DNA of 64,000 nt, from contig NC_081550.1 in NCBI RefSeq assembly GCF_901000735.1, forward strand, positions 8,955,350 through 9,019,349, in the 5' to 3' direction. The DNA is from Corylus avellana. Taxonomy: Eukaryota > Streptophyta > Magnoliopsida > Fagales > Betulaceae. The notes beneath the pieces are model-generated. The model made no database searches. It saw only the letters and a program-made list of their open reading frames with translations, and was not told where the DNA came from. The translations under genes and the position numbers were made by a program. Shown here piece after piece: positions 38,201-50,200 of the stretch; the first letter of the stretch is position 1, and each line of letters begins with the position of its first letter.

Positions 38201-41200
38201 TTAAATTCTGGTTTGTTAGGCAATAAAGAACGCGTTTCTCAAAATTTGTCATTTGATTGTTCTGTATGCAAACTTGGTAAGAGTAAAACTCTTTCGTTTT
38301 CTTCTCATGGTAGTCGTGCTACAAAATGCTTTGATGTTGTGCATAGTGATGTATGGGGTGTATGGGGCATTTCTCCTGTAATTTCTCATGCTCGATATAA
38401 ATATTTTGTAACATTCATAGATGATTTCAGTCGATATACTTGGGTCTATTTTCTTCGGGCCAAATCCGAGGTTTTGTCTGTTTTCCAGACCTTTGTAGCA
38501 TATATAGAGAATCAATTTTCTACAGGGATTAAGATTTTGAGGTCTGATTCTGGTGGAGAATACATGTCCCACGAGTTTCATGATTTCTTACGCCACAAAG
38601 GAATTATCTCTCAGCGCTCTTGTCCTTATACTCCTCAGCAAAATGGGGTGGCGGAACGAAAGAACCGCCATCTCTTGGATGTTGTTCGTACTTTATTACT
38701 TGAGTCCTCTGTTCCTTCTAAATTCTGGGTTGAGGCATTATCTACTGCCGTTTACTTAATTAATCGACTGCCCTCTCAGGTCTTACAGTTTGATTCTCCT
38801 TATTATCGTTTGTATCAACAGCATCCTAGCTATCTTAATCTTCATACTTTTGGATGTGTTTGTTTTGTTCATTTACCTGCTCATGAACGTCACAAACTTT
38901 CTGCTCAGTCTGTTAAATGTGCATTTATGGGTTATAGTGTTTCTCACAAAGGTTATGTTTGCTATGATCCTTGTTTTGACAAATTTCGTATATCTCGTAA
39001 TGTTGTGTTCTTTGAGCATCAATGTTTCTTTTCTACACATGTTGAATCATTGCCTGAGATTAGTATTCTACCTTGTTTTGATGAATTGCCTATTCTGCCT
39101 GAGCGGTTCAAACCTGGAATTGTGTATACTCGACGTCTACCAACTTTGCCCCTTCCTGAGACTGACCCTTTATCTGAAACTGTTCCAACGACTCCTCCGA
39201 TTGACTTGCCATCTGAGACAGTTCATGAGTCTGGTCTTCGACGATCTGCTAGGGTATCACGTCCTCCTGATAGGTATGGTTTTCCCCACACTTCCTTTAC
39301 TGCTACTTTATCTTCTATTTCCATCCCTACATGTTTTTCCGAGGCTGTTAAATATGAATGTTGGCGGAAAGCGATGGATGAGGAACTTCGGGCTCTCCAG
39401 GACAATCATACATGGGACATGGTTCCTTGCCCCTCTCATGTTAACGCCATTGGTTGTAAATGGGTTTACTCGATTAAGCTTCGCTCTGATGGGACTCTGG
39501 ATCGGTATAAGGCTCGATTAGTTGCTCTTGGGAACAGGCAAGAATATGGGGTGGACTATGAGGAGACATTTGCTCCGGTCGCGAAGATGACTACAGTGCG
39601 TACAATTATTTCTATTGCTGCCTCCCAAGGCTGGCCACTTCACCAGATGGATGTCAAAAATGCTTTTCTTCATGGTGATCTCAAAGAAGATATTTACATG
39701 ACTCCTCCTCCGGGGTTGTTTTCTTCTCCATCTGCCGCTGTGTGTAAGTTGAAGCGGTCTCTCTATGGCTTAAAACAGGCTCCCCGGGCATGGTTTGAAA
39801 AATTCAGGTCTACTCTGCTTCGCTTCTCCTTTGTCCAAAGCCAATATGATTCTTCTTTGTTCCTTTGCAAGACTCCGACTGGTCTTGTTCTTTTACTTGT
39901 GTATGTGGATGATATTGTCATTACGGGAACCGACTCCAGTTTGATTGCCCATCTCAAGCGGAATCTTCAAGACTCTTTTCATATGAAAGACCTTGGTCCT
40001 CTTACGTATTTTTTGGGGTTGGAGGTGCACACTGATTCTTCTGGTATATTCTTGAATCAACACAAATATACCCAGGACTTGATTAGTCTAGCTGGTCTTC
40101 AGGATTCTTCTTCGGTGGATACTCCTATGGAGGTTAATGTGAAATATCGAAGTGAGGAGGGTGATCTTCTCTCTGATCCTACTGTGTTCCGACAGTTGGT
40201 AGGCAGCTTGAATTATTTGACTATTACTCGGCCTGATATTTCCTTCGCTGTCCAGCAGGTTAGCCAGTTTATGCAAACTCCCCGCCATCTTCATTTAGCT
40301 GCTGTTCGGCGTATCATTCGATATCTTCGGGGCTCTTCTGGCCGTGGTTTGTTCTTTCCAACTGGCTCTCCTCTTCGCCTTGTTGCTTATAGTGATGCGG
40401 ATTGGGCAGGATGTCCTGACACTCGGCGGTCTGTCACGGGTTGGTGCATGTTTCTTGGTGATTCTTTGATTTCTTGGAAGAGTAAGAAGCAAGCTCGTGT
40501 TTCTAAATCATCTACTGAATCCGAATACCGGGCAATGTCTGCTGCTTGTTCTGAGATTGTCTGGCTTCGTGGGCTTTTGGCTGAGCTTGGTTTTTCTCAA
40601 ACTGATTCTACTCCTCTTCATGCTGATAATACTAGTGCCATTCAAATAGCTGCTAATCCTGTTTACCATGAACGTACGAAGCATATTGAGGTAGACTGTC
40701 ATTCTATTCGGGAAGCCTTGGACACTCGTGTTATCTCTCTTCCTCATGTTTCCACTGATCTCCAGATAGCTGACGTCTTCACGAAGGCTATGACACGACA
40801 ACGTCATCAGTTTCTTGTGGGCAAATTGATGCTTCTTGATCGACCAGCATCAATTTGAGGGGGGATGTCAATCAGATACGGTCCATATATATTTAGCCAT
40901 AATTAGTCTTTCTAGTTATGGCAGGTTCTTGTATTATAGCTATAGTATATTGTAATTAATAGGTAGATTTTAGTTACCTTATTTGTTTCCCTAGATTGCT
41001 GTAATCACTGAGATACAGCCTGTAATTACCTAGATAATTTCTATATAATACTAGCAACCCTCACATTGAGAGGTATTCAGTACAATTGACAAAAAATATA
41101 CAACAGAGACAACCACACTAAATGCGTCTAGAATCTAAAAATTAACAAGATCAAATAAGTCAAAGAGAAGAAAGTAGGAACATAGACTACAGCCCAATCT

Positions 41201-44200
41201 AAGAGAAATCTCAAAAATAAGGATTTTAAACAAAGAACAACAATCTCACAGTAGTCAAAGAGGCGCCAATTCATTTCTCTCCAAATACTCCACATTAAGA
41301 ATGCATGAATAAATTTCCAAATAGCCTCTTTGGAATATTCCCGCCCTTGAGACTTCCAACATTGTAGCAGCTCTATGATGTTGCCACACATCATCCACGA
41401 AACTCCAAATAAGTTGAAAACCAGGTGCCAAAGATAAGGGGTGTACTCACGGTCGATGAGGAGGTTATTTATGGTCTCTTCATTCTTTTTACAAAGGCAA
41501 CTCCAATTGGAGAAGATCCCCCGTCTTATGACATTCCTCCAAAGGCACACCCTGTAGGGCCCTGGAGCTTCCTCTAAATAGCAACCCCCTCCCTTTGGAC
41601 CCCCTATTACCTGTCTCCATAAAGAAGTCTCCTATTGCACAAATCTCCAAAGAAATAACAAGTAAATCTTTATTGAACTACATACGATTGTTAACGCCCA
41701 ACCCTTCTCTAGGAACTGAGTAGATAGTCTTCCAATTTACCAAATGAAGCTTAGGCTCACCACCTAATCCATCCCAAAGAAAGTCTCTATGAAGACGTTT
41801 CAATCTCCTAACTATACCGGCTGGTAAAGGGAAAAGGGACAAAAAGCATGTAGGCAAACTGGATAACATACTCTTGATTAGAATTAGGCAACCACCCTAA
41901 GACAAGTAAATCTTCTACCAACTAGCCAATCTTTTTTCCATTTTCTCAACAACTAACTTTCTACGTAAAAGATGCACCTAGAGGAAGCCCCAAATATTTC
42001 ATGGGCAAAGAAGAGATGCTACTACTGAGAATATTGGCCAGCTCTTCCTGTTTCATATGATAACAATGACTTTAGCCAAAATTTTATAAACACTCCCCAT
42101 GAGGCTGATAGGTCTAAAGTCCTTTAATTCCAAACTCCCAAGCTTTTTAAGGATAAGGGCAATGAAGTTATCATTAAAGCTCTTCTCAAACAGCTTGTGC
42201 CCATGGAAGTTATGGAAAACATGCATAAGATCATCCTTCACGATAGCCCAACAAGATCAAAAGAATGCAATAGAAGTTGGCAAGGCTCGGTGCTTTGTCA
42301 GCGTCAATACCAAGCAGAGCCTAAAGAATTTCCTATTCTTGAAACAGTTCTCTCCAACCAATCCGCATTTGCAAGATCTAAAGGGGGAAACTCCAGACCA
42401 TCTAGTTTGGAGCGCCAATGAACTGTTTCATTAAAGAGTCTTGTAATACTGAATGATTGTATCATTGATCACTTCTTGGTCGGAGGAAACAGAACCATCA
42501 ATACAAAAACTGGAGATAAAATTGTTTCTCCTGTAAGAGTTGGCAAGCCGATAAAAAAACATCATATTGCTATCACCTTCTTTTACCCAGGTCGTCCTAG
42601 ACTTCTAGCATAAGAGCAACATTCTCCAAATCTCCTTTCGCCTTAACCTTTCTAACTCTCTCCTCCCGACAGGGGTCTCTCTTCCGCTAGAAATCAAGGG
42701 ACTGGACCTCCTCCAATAAGGACGTCTTCCTTTCCTCCACATTTCCGAAAACCTCATTGTTCCAGCATTTTAAATCAAGTTTCAGCTGCTTTAGTTTATT
42801 AGCAAATACAAAATAAGGAGTACTGACAAGCTGATCGAATCACTGTTTCACCAAGTCTACAAAACCTTCTACTTTCAGCCACATGTTCTCAAATTTAAAC
42901 GATTGTGAGCCTCTAGACATAACTCCGATATCAAGCAAATGAGAAAAAAAAAATCATATAAAGGGTGAGGAAGAAAGTGCTGGATCATGTCTAGGAAATG
43001 CTCTTCCCAATTCAAGAACACGAGATCTATCAATCTTAGACATAAAAGGGGGTCTTGGTTATTAGACCAGGTGTGAAGAACCACCGGGCAACGGAATATC
43101 CATCATCCCCTGCTATAAAATGAAATTTGAAAATTCCCACATGGCAGAGATAAACCAAGCTGCTCGAACCCTTTCGTTCAGAAAGCGAGTAACACTGAAG
43201 TCTCCCCCGATGCAACAAGGTGCTTCCCACCAACTGAAAACCCTAGCCAACTCCTCCCACAGAGAATGCCTTTTAGAATCAACATTGGGACCATAGACTC
43301 CCGAGAAAGCCCAAACAAATCGATCCATAATAGATTTGAATTTGCAGCAGATAGAGAAAGTGTCCATTACCTCTTCAATGCATTCCACTACACATTTATC
43401 CCACATTAAGAGGATACCACCAGAGGCTCCTGAGGCTGGCCTAACAGTCCAATTCGTGAAAGATCCACCCCACAGATCCCAGACAATACCGGCTGAAATC
43501 TTCTCCATTTTTGTTTCTTGAAAACATACTACTTCAGGCTTCTAAATTGCTGACGCGGAACCTTTTCCCTGCATCGTTAAGTCCTATAACATTCCAACAT
43601 ATAATTTTCAAATTCATAAAGGGGCAGAGGCTTTACAAAGATAACGAGCAAAAGGATAGGATTTGGATGAGTTCCTATTGGAATCATAGTTCACTGAGCA
43701 AGACCAGTTGAGAAGTTCCCAAACTCCTTTAACCCCTGTCCTAGTCTCTTTCTTTAGATGACCCGGTGTTTCTTTGTAACCCTAGCGACTTGCTTCAATA
43801 GCAAAGAACAAATCTGAAATGCTTGATATGATACTCCCCAAGAATTTTTCTAACCCATGCATGCATCTCTTGACCCAATCCGAGCTATTTTTTTCCTGCA
43901 TTTCTTACATATACACTAGGGCAGGCAATTTTGACACATCCCGAGAACCCGACACGAACACGACACGAAAAAAACAAGTACTGGGTTTGGCCTTATCGGG
44001 TTCGGGTTTTAATCGGGTCTACCCGATTAAGATCCAGTTAATTTCGTGTTTGGTGGGTCTACCCGGCGTGTCTGGCTGGTCAACTCGCCAAACCCAGTTA
44101 CTGGTCGGGTCTGGCGGATCAACCCGCCAAACCTGTTTTAAAAAAAAAAAATCCTAAACTAAACTAACCCTAAGGTCCCTCAAGGGTGCATATCGTACGT

Positions 44201-47200
44201 ACGTTGCGCCAGTAGGAGCTGTAAGGAGAACCTAACAAGCACTTTTGCCTCGTAAGAGATGTGCTTTGAAGCCTCTTGAGGTGGTCCGGAGGCAAACACA
44301 AGGTCGTTTGCTTTAAGGAACTACTCGGCAACTTGAGGGGATGAGACAACAATGGCAAGCACCAGGCCTAAGCACAAGAACATTATGGGACCATGTTTTT
44401 GGGAAAGTTGATGGAGAACCAATATCGCTTTGATTGTAAACACAGAGCTGAATGCTCTGTTTTGAATCTTTTGATGTTTCCCACAAAGCTTTTTTGCTCT
44501 GTCTTGATTTCTCTAAATGAAAGTCTAGTCATTTTTTCTCCAAAATAAAAAAAAAAAAAAATCAGTAATAAGCTATTTCAATCATGTAAGGTCGTGTCTA
44601 CCCGATATGACACGGTTATTTTAAACAGGTTAAATGAGTCGTGTTGGGTTACCCGGCTATTTTTCGTGTTATAATCGTGTCAAACCCGCTAACCCATTTA
44701 GTTAAACGGGTCGTGTTCATGTATAGGTTAATCGTGTAATGGGTCCTCGTGAGTCGTAATTGAGTCGTGTCAGGTACCTGTTTTGCCAGCCCTAAATTAT
44801 ACACCACTTCACCACAATAACATTCCTCCTCTTTCATAAATTATCCAAAGTTGACATTTTCTCTAAAGCCGCTGTCCACATAAAGAATGCCAATTTCAAT
44901 GAAACCTTTTTTTTTATAAGTAATGTTTATATAACAAAAACGAAGAGGGGTGCAACCCTAGTACACAGGGCATAACAACCCATTAAAAAGTGCTACCCAT
45001 ATCTACGCTATTACCCCAAAAGGACTAGTCAATTTAAACCTTCCCTAGAATTTATTATAAAGCCCAGTTTCACCTAGTAACTAGACAATGTGGGACTTAG
45101 CACTCATGGCTATCTTTATAAATCACTCACTCTATGTGGGCTTCTTCTCATCTTCTCAATATGGGACCGGGGTGTTACACAAGGAATATACAAGAGCACC
45201 GCCTAACTAGAAGAAGAGAAAAAAACAAGGAAATCAAGATAGCTAATCACTAAAAGAGCAAGTCAAGCGGCTGTCCAAGTGAAAAGAGTGTAAAAGAAAA
45301 AGGCAGTGAACTCCTTCAAGGATCTCTCAGAGTTCTCATAGCATCTCGCATTCCTCTCTACCCATAAACACCACATGAGGCTATGAGGAACCATTTTCCA
45401 CACAACAGCGCTCCAAGAACGACCTCCCGACCACCAACAAGCAAACAAACCCGCCACAATACTAGGCATGACCCACGACAATCCAAACCGACTGAAGATA
45501 GCATACCATAGAGAACGAGCAATCTCACAGTGAAGAAGAAGATGATCGAATAAAACCTTAACTTTTTAAATACTCTTCCAAGGAAAAGGGAACCTTACTA
45601 GAGTAGATAACACCTAATAGTAAGACTTAACTTCAAATCATTTCCTTTTAGAAGGAATCTAGCAAATTTTATCTTTACCTCCATGCCTTGCTCTTTGAGA
45701 ATACAGCAACTTAAAGAAACCAGAGACCACTTCCACTTCTCAATCATGCACACGTCTTGCAAAGATAGTATTCTAATAGATGTTTCCAATTCGGAACTGC
45801 ATATAATTCGCCACCCACGCATCCTTGACACAAGCAATAAAGAATAATTCCGGAAATGAGAACTTCAAAGGCTGCTCCCCATGCCAAACATCATGCCAAA
45901 ACTGCACTTTAGATCCATCTTCTACCTCATACCTCACATGTTTAGAAAAACCTTCCCACTCCCTCCTTATACATTTTCACACACCCACACCATAGGGCCA
46001 TCCAACCTCCTCTCATAGTATCATATTTCAATGCCACCATTGAAACAGTTTATTCACAAGTAACTTGAAAGCTCTCATAAAACCAAATGGCCTCATAGTG
46101 ACTTGTGTAATATTTAAACTAGAAAATCCATAATCTCATCTGGATCCATTGTAAATAATGACAGTCATCTTCTAAATTGTAATGAAAACTTTAGGTATGC
46201 CAATTTTCATGAAAAATAAATAAATTATGGTAAGGTTCAAAGTTGTGTTGGCAAATTCCATTGACAAAAATGCATGTTAAGTCAATGTTTAAGTCTATTT
46301 GGATTGGGTCAGTTCAGTTCTTGAACCTATGTCACATTTGAGCCAGAACTCATTGGCGCCTAATGTAATTTTTATCACCTCTGTTGAAAAAGTTTATTCA
46401 CGGGTAACTTGAAATATAACAACTCAAGGAAAGCGCTAGTCACATCTACACTATCACTTACAATTGCAACTCCCTAAAATCACTTATAAAACCCAGTCTC
46501 ACCTAATAAATAACCAATGTAGGACTTAACACTCATGAATGCCTGTATAATCTACTCACTCAATGTAGGCAATCAACCCACCCGTGGGCTAACTTTATAG
46601 GGTGTCACATGAAAGCTCCTATGAAACCAGATGGGCTCATAGTAACTTGTGTAATATTTAATCTCAAACAGAGACATTATAAATATTGGCAGCCATCTTC
46701 CAAATTGTGATGAGAATATTATATGCAATTTTCAAAAAAAAAAAAAAAGGGAAAACAAAAACGTATGTTACATTCAAAGGTATATTGGCAAATTTTGTAA
46801 ACAAAAAAACATGTTAAATCATGTCTAAGCCTATGTCATGTGAGTCGTGTCGTTCAATCATTAAAGACATTACTTTGACCATCACAAATTGATCTCATAA
46901 ATCTTTAGGATGATAAATTACTTAGATATTAGGAACTTCTCCCTTAGGAATTCAGACTGGATCACATATTAATTAGGGTTGAATTCTCGTGAGATAATCT
47001 TGACTATTACCATTTTGGAATCAGCTAGCTGACTTTCCTCATATTTTGGCATATCACTTTTAACAAATCAACAACTAGACTTTCCTCATCTTTGGTGTAT
47101 CGTTTCTAAATTTTAAATAAACTAGTTGACTTTTGACTGAACTGTTTAAATTTTCAAATTAAAATGTTTTATTTTTTCCAAAACTATTCACCAAAGTTTG

Positions 47201-50200
47201 AACTATATTGGTTTTATTTGAACAGTGCACTCGGGATGAGAAACAAAGAGTATTGTTCAAAACACTTTTGATAACTCATTTGAATGAAATGTTAAAATGA
47301 TCAGACAGATTACTTCATTTCAAGCGCATTCAAAGTTCTGTTCGAACCAAACAGATCTCAAATTTATTTTATTCGAAATTCATTAGAAAGTCGCTTGAAT
47401 GAGACAACAAAAATTGTATTATAGCTAGAGCCATCTGAATGCCAAGTATCCCATTTGAACAGTGCAGCACATTTCAGAAAGTTAATGTAAGATTTTTAAG
47501 ATTTTTCAAAAAGGTGAATACATCTTTTTCCTCACGACCACAGACACTTCCATCAAATTAGAGAGCACTAGAGAGCTTTTAAAGAGAGAATAAAAGACTG
47601 TTCTTCAGAGGAAAAAGCGACACATGATCTTCATTGCAAAATATTGAGAGAACTTGAGAGTCAATACAAATCAGTGTGGTTAAAGTCCACTGTCCATTCT
47701 CTGTAAAGTCTAGATATCTCTAGGACATATTCTAGTTCCCAGAACCACATATTAAGATTAATTCTTATACACTATTATATGTGAAATATGAGTTCAAAGA
47801 TGCCAAAGGGTCAGCGTGGAACTTAAGCATCCATGAGTGTCTTTAGAAACCATCCACTCTAAGTGGGCTATTCATCTTCTCAATTTGGAACCGGAGTGTT
47901 ATAATCTCCCTCCTTAAACCCCTGAAGTCCTTGTGAGTGCCACGTTTTGCAGTGCTCCAGTACCACATAGCGTTACTAGGTGACTTTGATACTATTTGTA
48001 GCTACCCATAAAAAGTGCTAGCCACATCTACGTTATCACTCCAAAATAACTAGTCAAATTGAAATTTCCCTAAAATCACTAATAAACCTCAATTTCACCA
48101 AGAAGTAAGCAATGTATAACTTAGCACCAATAAGTGTCATATAAACCATTCACTCTAAATAGGCTACTCATCTTCCCAATCTAAAACCGGAGTGTTACAA
48201 TATATCCATAATTGTATATTATATTGCGACAATTAATCATTATCTATTATATAGGAGTTAAATGTTGAGCAATTAATCTCATAATTTAATTGGTGTATAA
48301 TGGTGTCTAAGCTAAATATCATTAATTTCCATTGCATTTGATATATTAACGCATTGGGTTAATTATTGATTGGTTTGTAGCATTTAAATTGTTTAAATTT
48401 GTGATAACAGTGCATAAGTTTCTGTAGTTGATCTTCTCAGCTTATAATAAATGGATAAATACATATGATCCCGAACAATACTTTGTAGAAATTGCTCCAA
48501 CTTGCAACTTCTATGTTGACAATCATCAGATTTCGCATTAAATTGATAACGAACCAATCCTATTCCATTATGCCTAAACAGACCCTAAACAATAATATAC
48601 CTAACTAATAGTTGCTTTAGAAAACTGGAAAAACAAATAGACAAACAAAGTTAATAGCAATTTCAAAATCACTCAAAACAAATTCAAAATAAGCAAAGCA
48701 GCCAACCTCCAGTNNNNNNNNNNNNNNNNNNNNNNNNNNNNNNNNNNNNNNNNNNNNNNNNNNNNNNNNNNNNNNNNNNNNNNNNNNNNNNNNNNNNNNN
48801 NNNNNNNNNNNNNTCCATATATATATTTAGCCATAATTAGTCTTTCTAGTTATGGCATGTTCTTGTATTATAGCAATAGTATATTGTAATTAATAGATAG
48901 ATTTTAGTTGCCTTATTGGTTTCCCTAGATTACTGTAATCACTGAGATACAGCCTGTAATTACCTAGACAATTTCTCTATATAATACGAGCAACCCTCAA
49001 TTGAGAGGTATTCAGTACAATTGACATGGTATCAGAGCCATCATCTAAATTAGGGTTGTTTTCAGTTACCTGTTGAGGGCCGTAGGAATTGTCAAGCTTG
49101 GGTTGGGACTGGGTCGTTGTTTTTTGTGGCGGTCGATAATTTCAAGGAAATTGTCGATCATTCTGGTGGGTTCTAAACTGCTGTTCAGCAGTTTCTTGGT
49201 TTGTGGAGGATCCTTGGTAGCTGTCGGCAAGGTCTGTGGTGGTTGTCGGCAGGTTCTGTGCAGCCTTGGAGCATTCCCGGCGATCTGTGGTGGTTGTCGG
49301 CAGATTCTGTGCAGGCGTGGTGCAGTCGGCGTGGTATTTCTGGCGAGTTGGGCTATCGGCGACGTGGGCTGTGCAGGTGTGGTGCAGTCGGCGTGGTATT
49401 TCCGGCGAGTTGGGCTATCGGCGACGTGGGCTGTCGGCGATTTGGGCTGTCGGCGTGGTGTTTCCGGCGAAGTTGGGCTGTCGGCGATTTGGGCTGTCGG
49501 CGTGGTGCGGTTGGCGCGGTGTTTCCGGCGAGTTGGGCTATCGATTTGAGTTGCTGAAATCGTGTGAGTTGGGCTATCGGGATTTTCGTTTGTGGTGCTG
49601 CTGATTTGAGTTGCTGAAATTGTGTTTTTTGGGCTTGGGCTTTGTTGGGTTTGGACTTGCTGATTGCTGGGATTAGACTTGCTGAGTTGCTGGTAACTTT
49701 GGGCTTGCTGGGCTTGGGCTTTGTTGCTGTTCAGGGTTGCAGATTGCTGTTTGACTTGAGTGGACTTGGACTTGCTGTCCAACAGATTTGGTGGGCCTGT
49801 TACTTCTTTATCAGGTTGTCTAATTTCTAATTTTTTGGATTTCATTATGTCTTCTAGCGAGACTTTTGGGGTTCGTTTTACTGGAAAAAATTATTCTGCT
49901 TGGGAATTCCAATTTCAATTATTTGTTACGGGAAAAGAATTGTGGGGCCATATTGACGGTAGTGATCCAGCTCCTACGGAAGCTAAGGATTTGGCTAAGT
50001 GGAAGGTTAAGGATGCACGTGTGATGTCTTGGATCTTAGGGTCTGTTGATCCTCTTATTGTGCTCAATCTGAGGCCCTATAAGACTGCGAAGACTATGTG
50101 GGAGTATTTGCTGAAGGTTTATCATCAGGACAATACCGCACGCCGTTTTCAGCTGGAATATGAGATTGCTAATTACACTCAAGGCAATCTCTCCATTCCG

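Larger units (their letters stand above)
35989..41091 (+). mobile_element. Copia-1 retrotransposon, coding-intact
   Basis: Order: partial 5' LTR (35989-36108), PBS (36109-36120), leader to 36793, one gag-pol frame (36794-40858), polypurine tract (40855-40865), 3' LTR (40866-41091, 226 bp, TGTCAATC...ATTGACA). Over the 120 shared bases the two LTRs differ at two positions, so the insertion is fairly recent. It sits in a LINE in CNX1 intron 2, in the orientation opposite to CNX1. The right flank begins AAAAATATAC; the left flank is lost in gap 2. Confidence 0.95.
41092..43700 (-). mobile_element. LINE, remainder (ORF2 with internal deletion)
   Basis: Continues the LINE of 34870-35888 beyond Copia-1. 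Minus-strand frames give, from right to left, an endonuclease domain (43113-43508), the RT start (42053-42241) and the C-terminal parts (41678-41869, 41128-41550). Between LAKVIVI and the [17 protein letters not shown] segment the RT catalytic core is missing. The 5' limit near 43700 is uncertain. Confidence 0.8.
46140..48713. repeat. Duplicated intron 2 segment, without Copia-2
   Basis: Matches 54144-56717 with a constant 8004-bp offset and only a few substitutions (for example near 46316 and 48020). It stops at gap 3 within the end of CNX1 exon 2. Confidence 0.95.

Noticed and set aside
38790..39521. 243-codon Leu-rich frame inside Copia-1 (and 51833-52564 in Copia-2)
   Set aside because: It overlaps the gag-pol frame in another phase. 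Its conservation between the two copies only reflects their overall identity.
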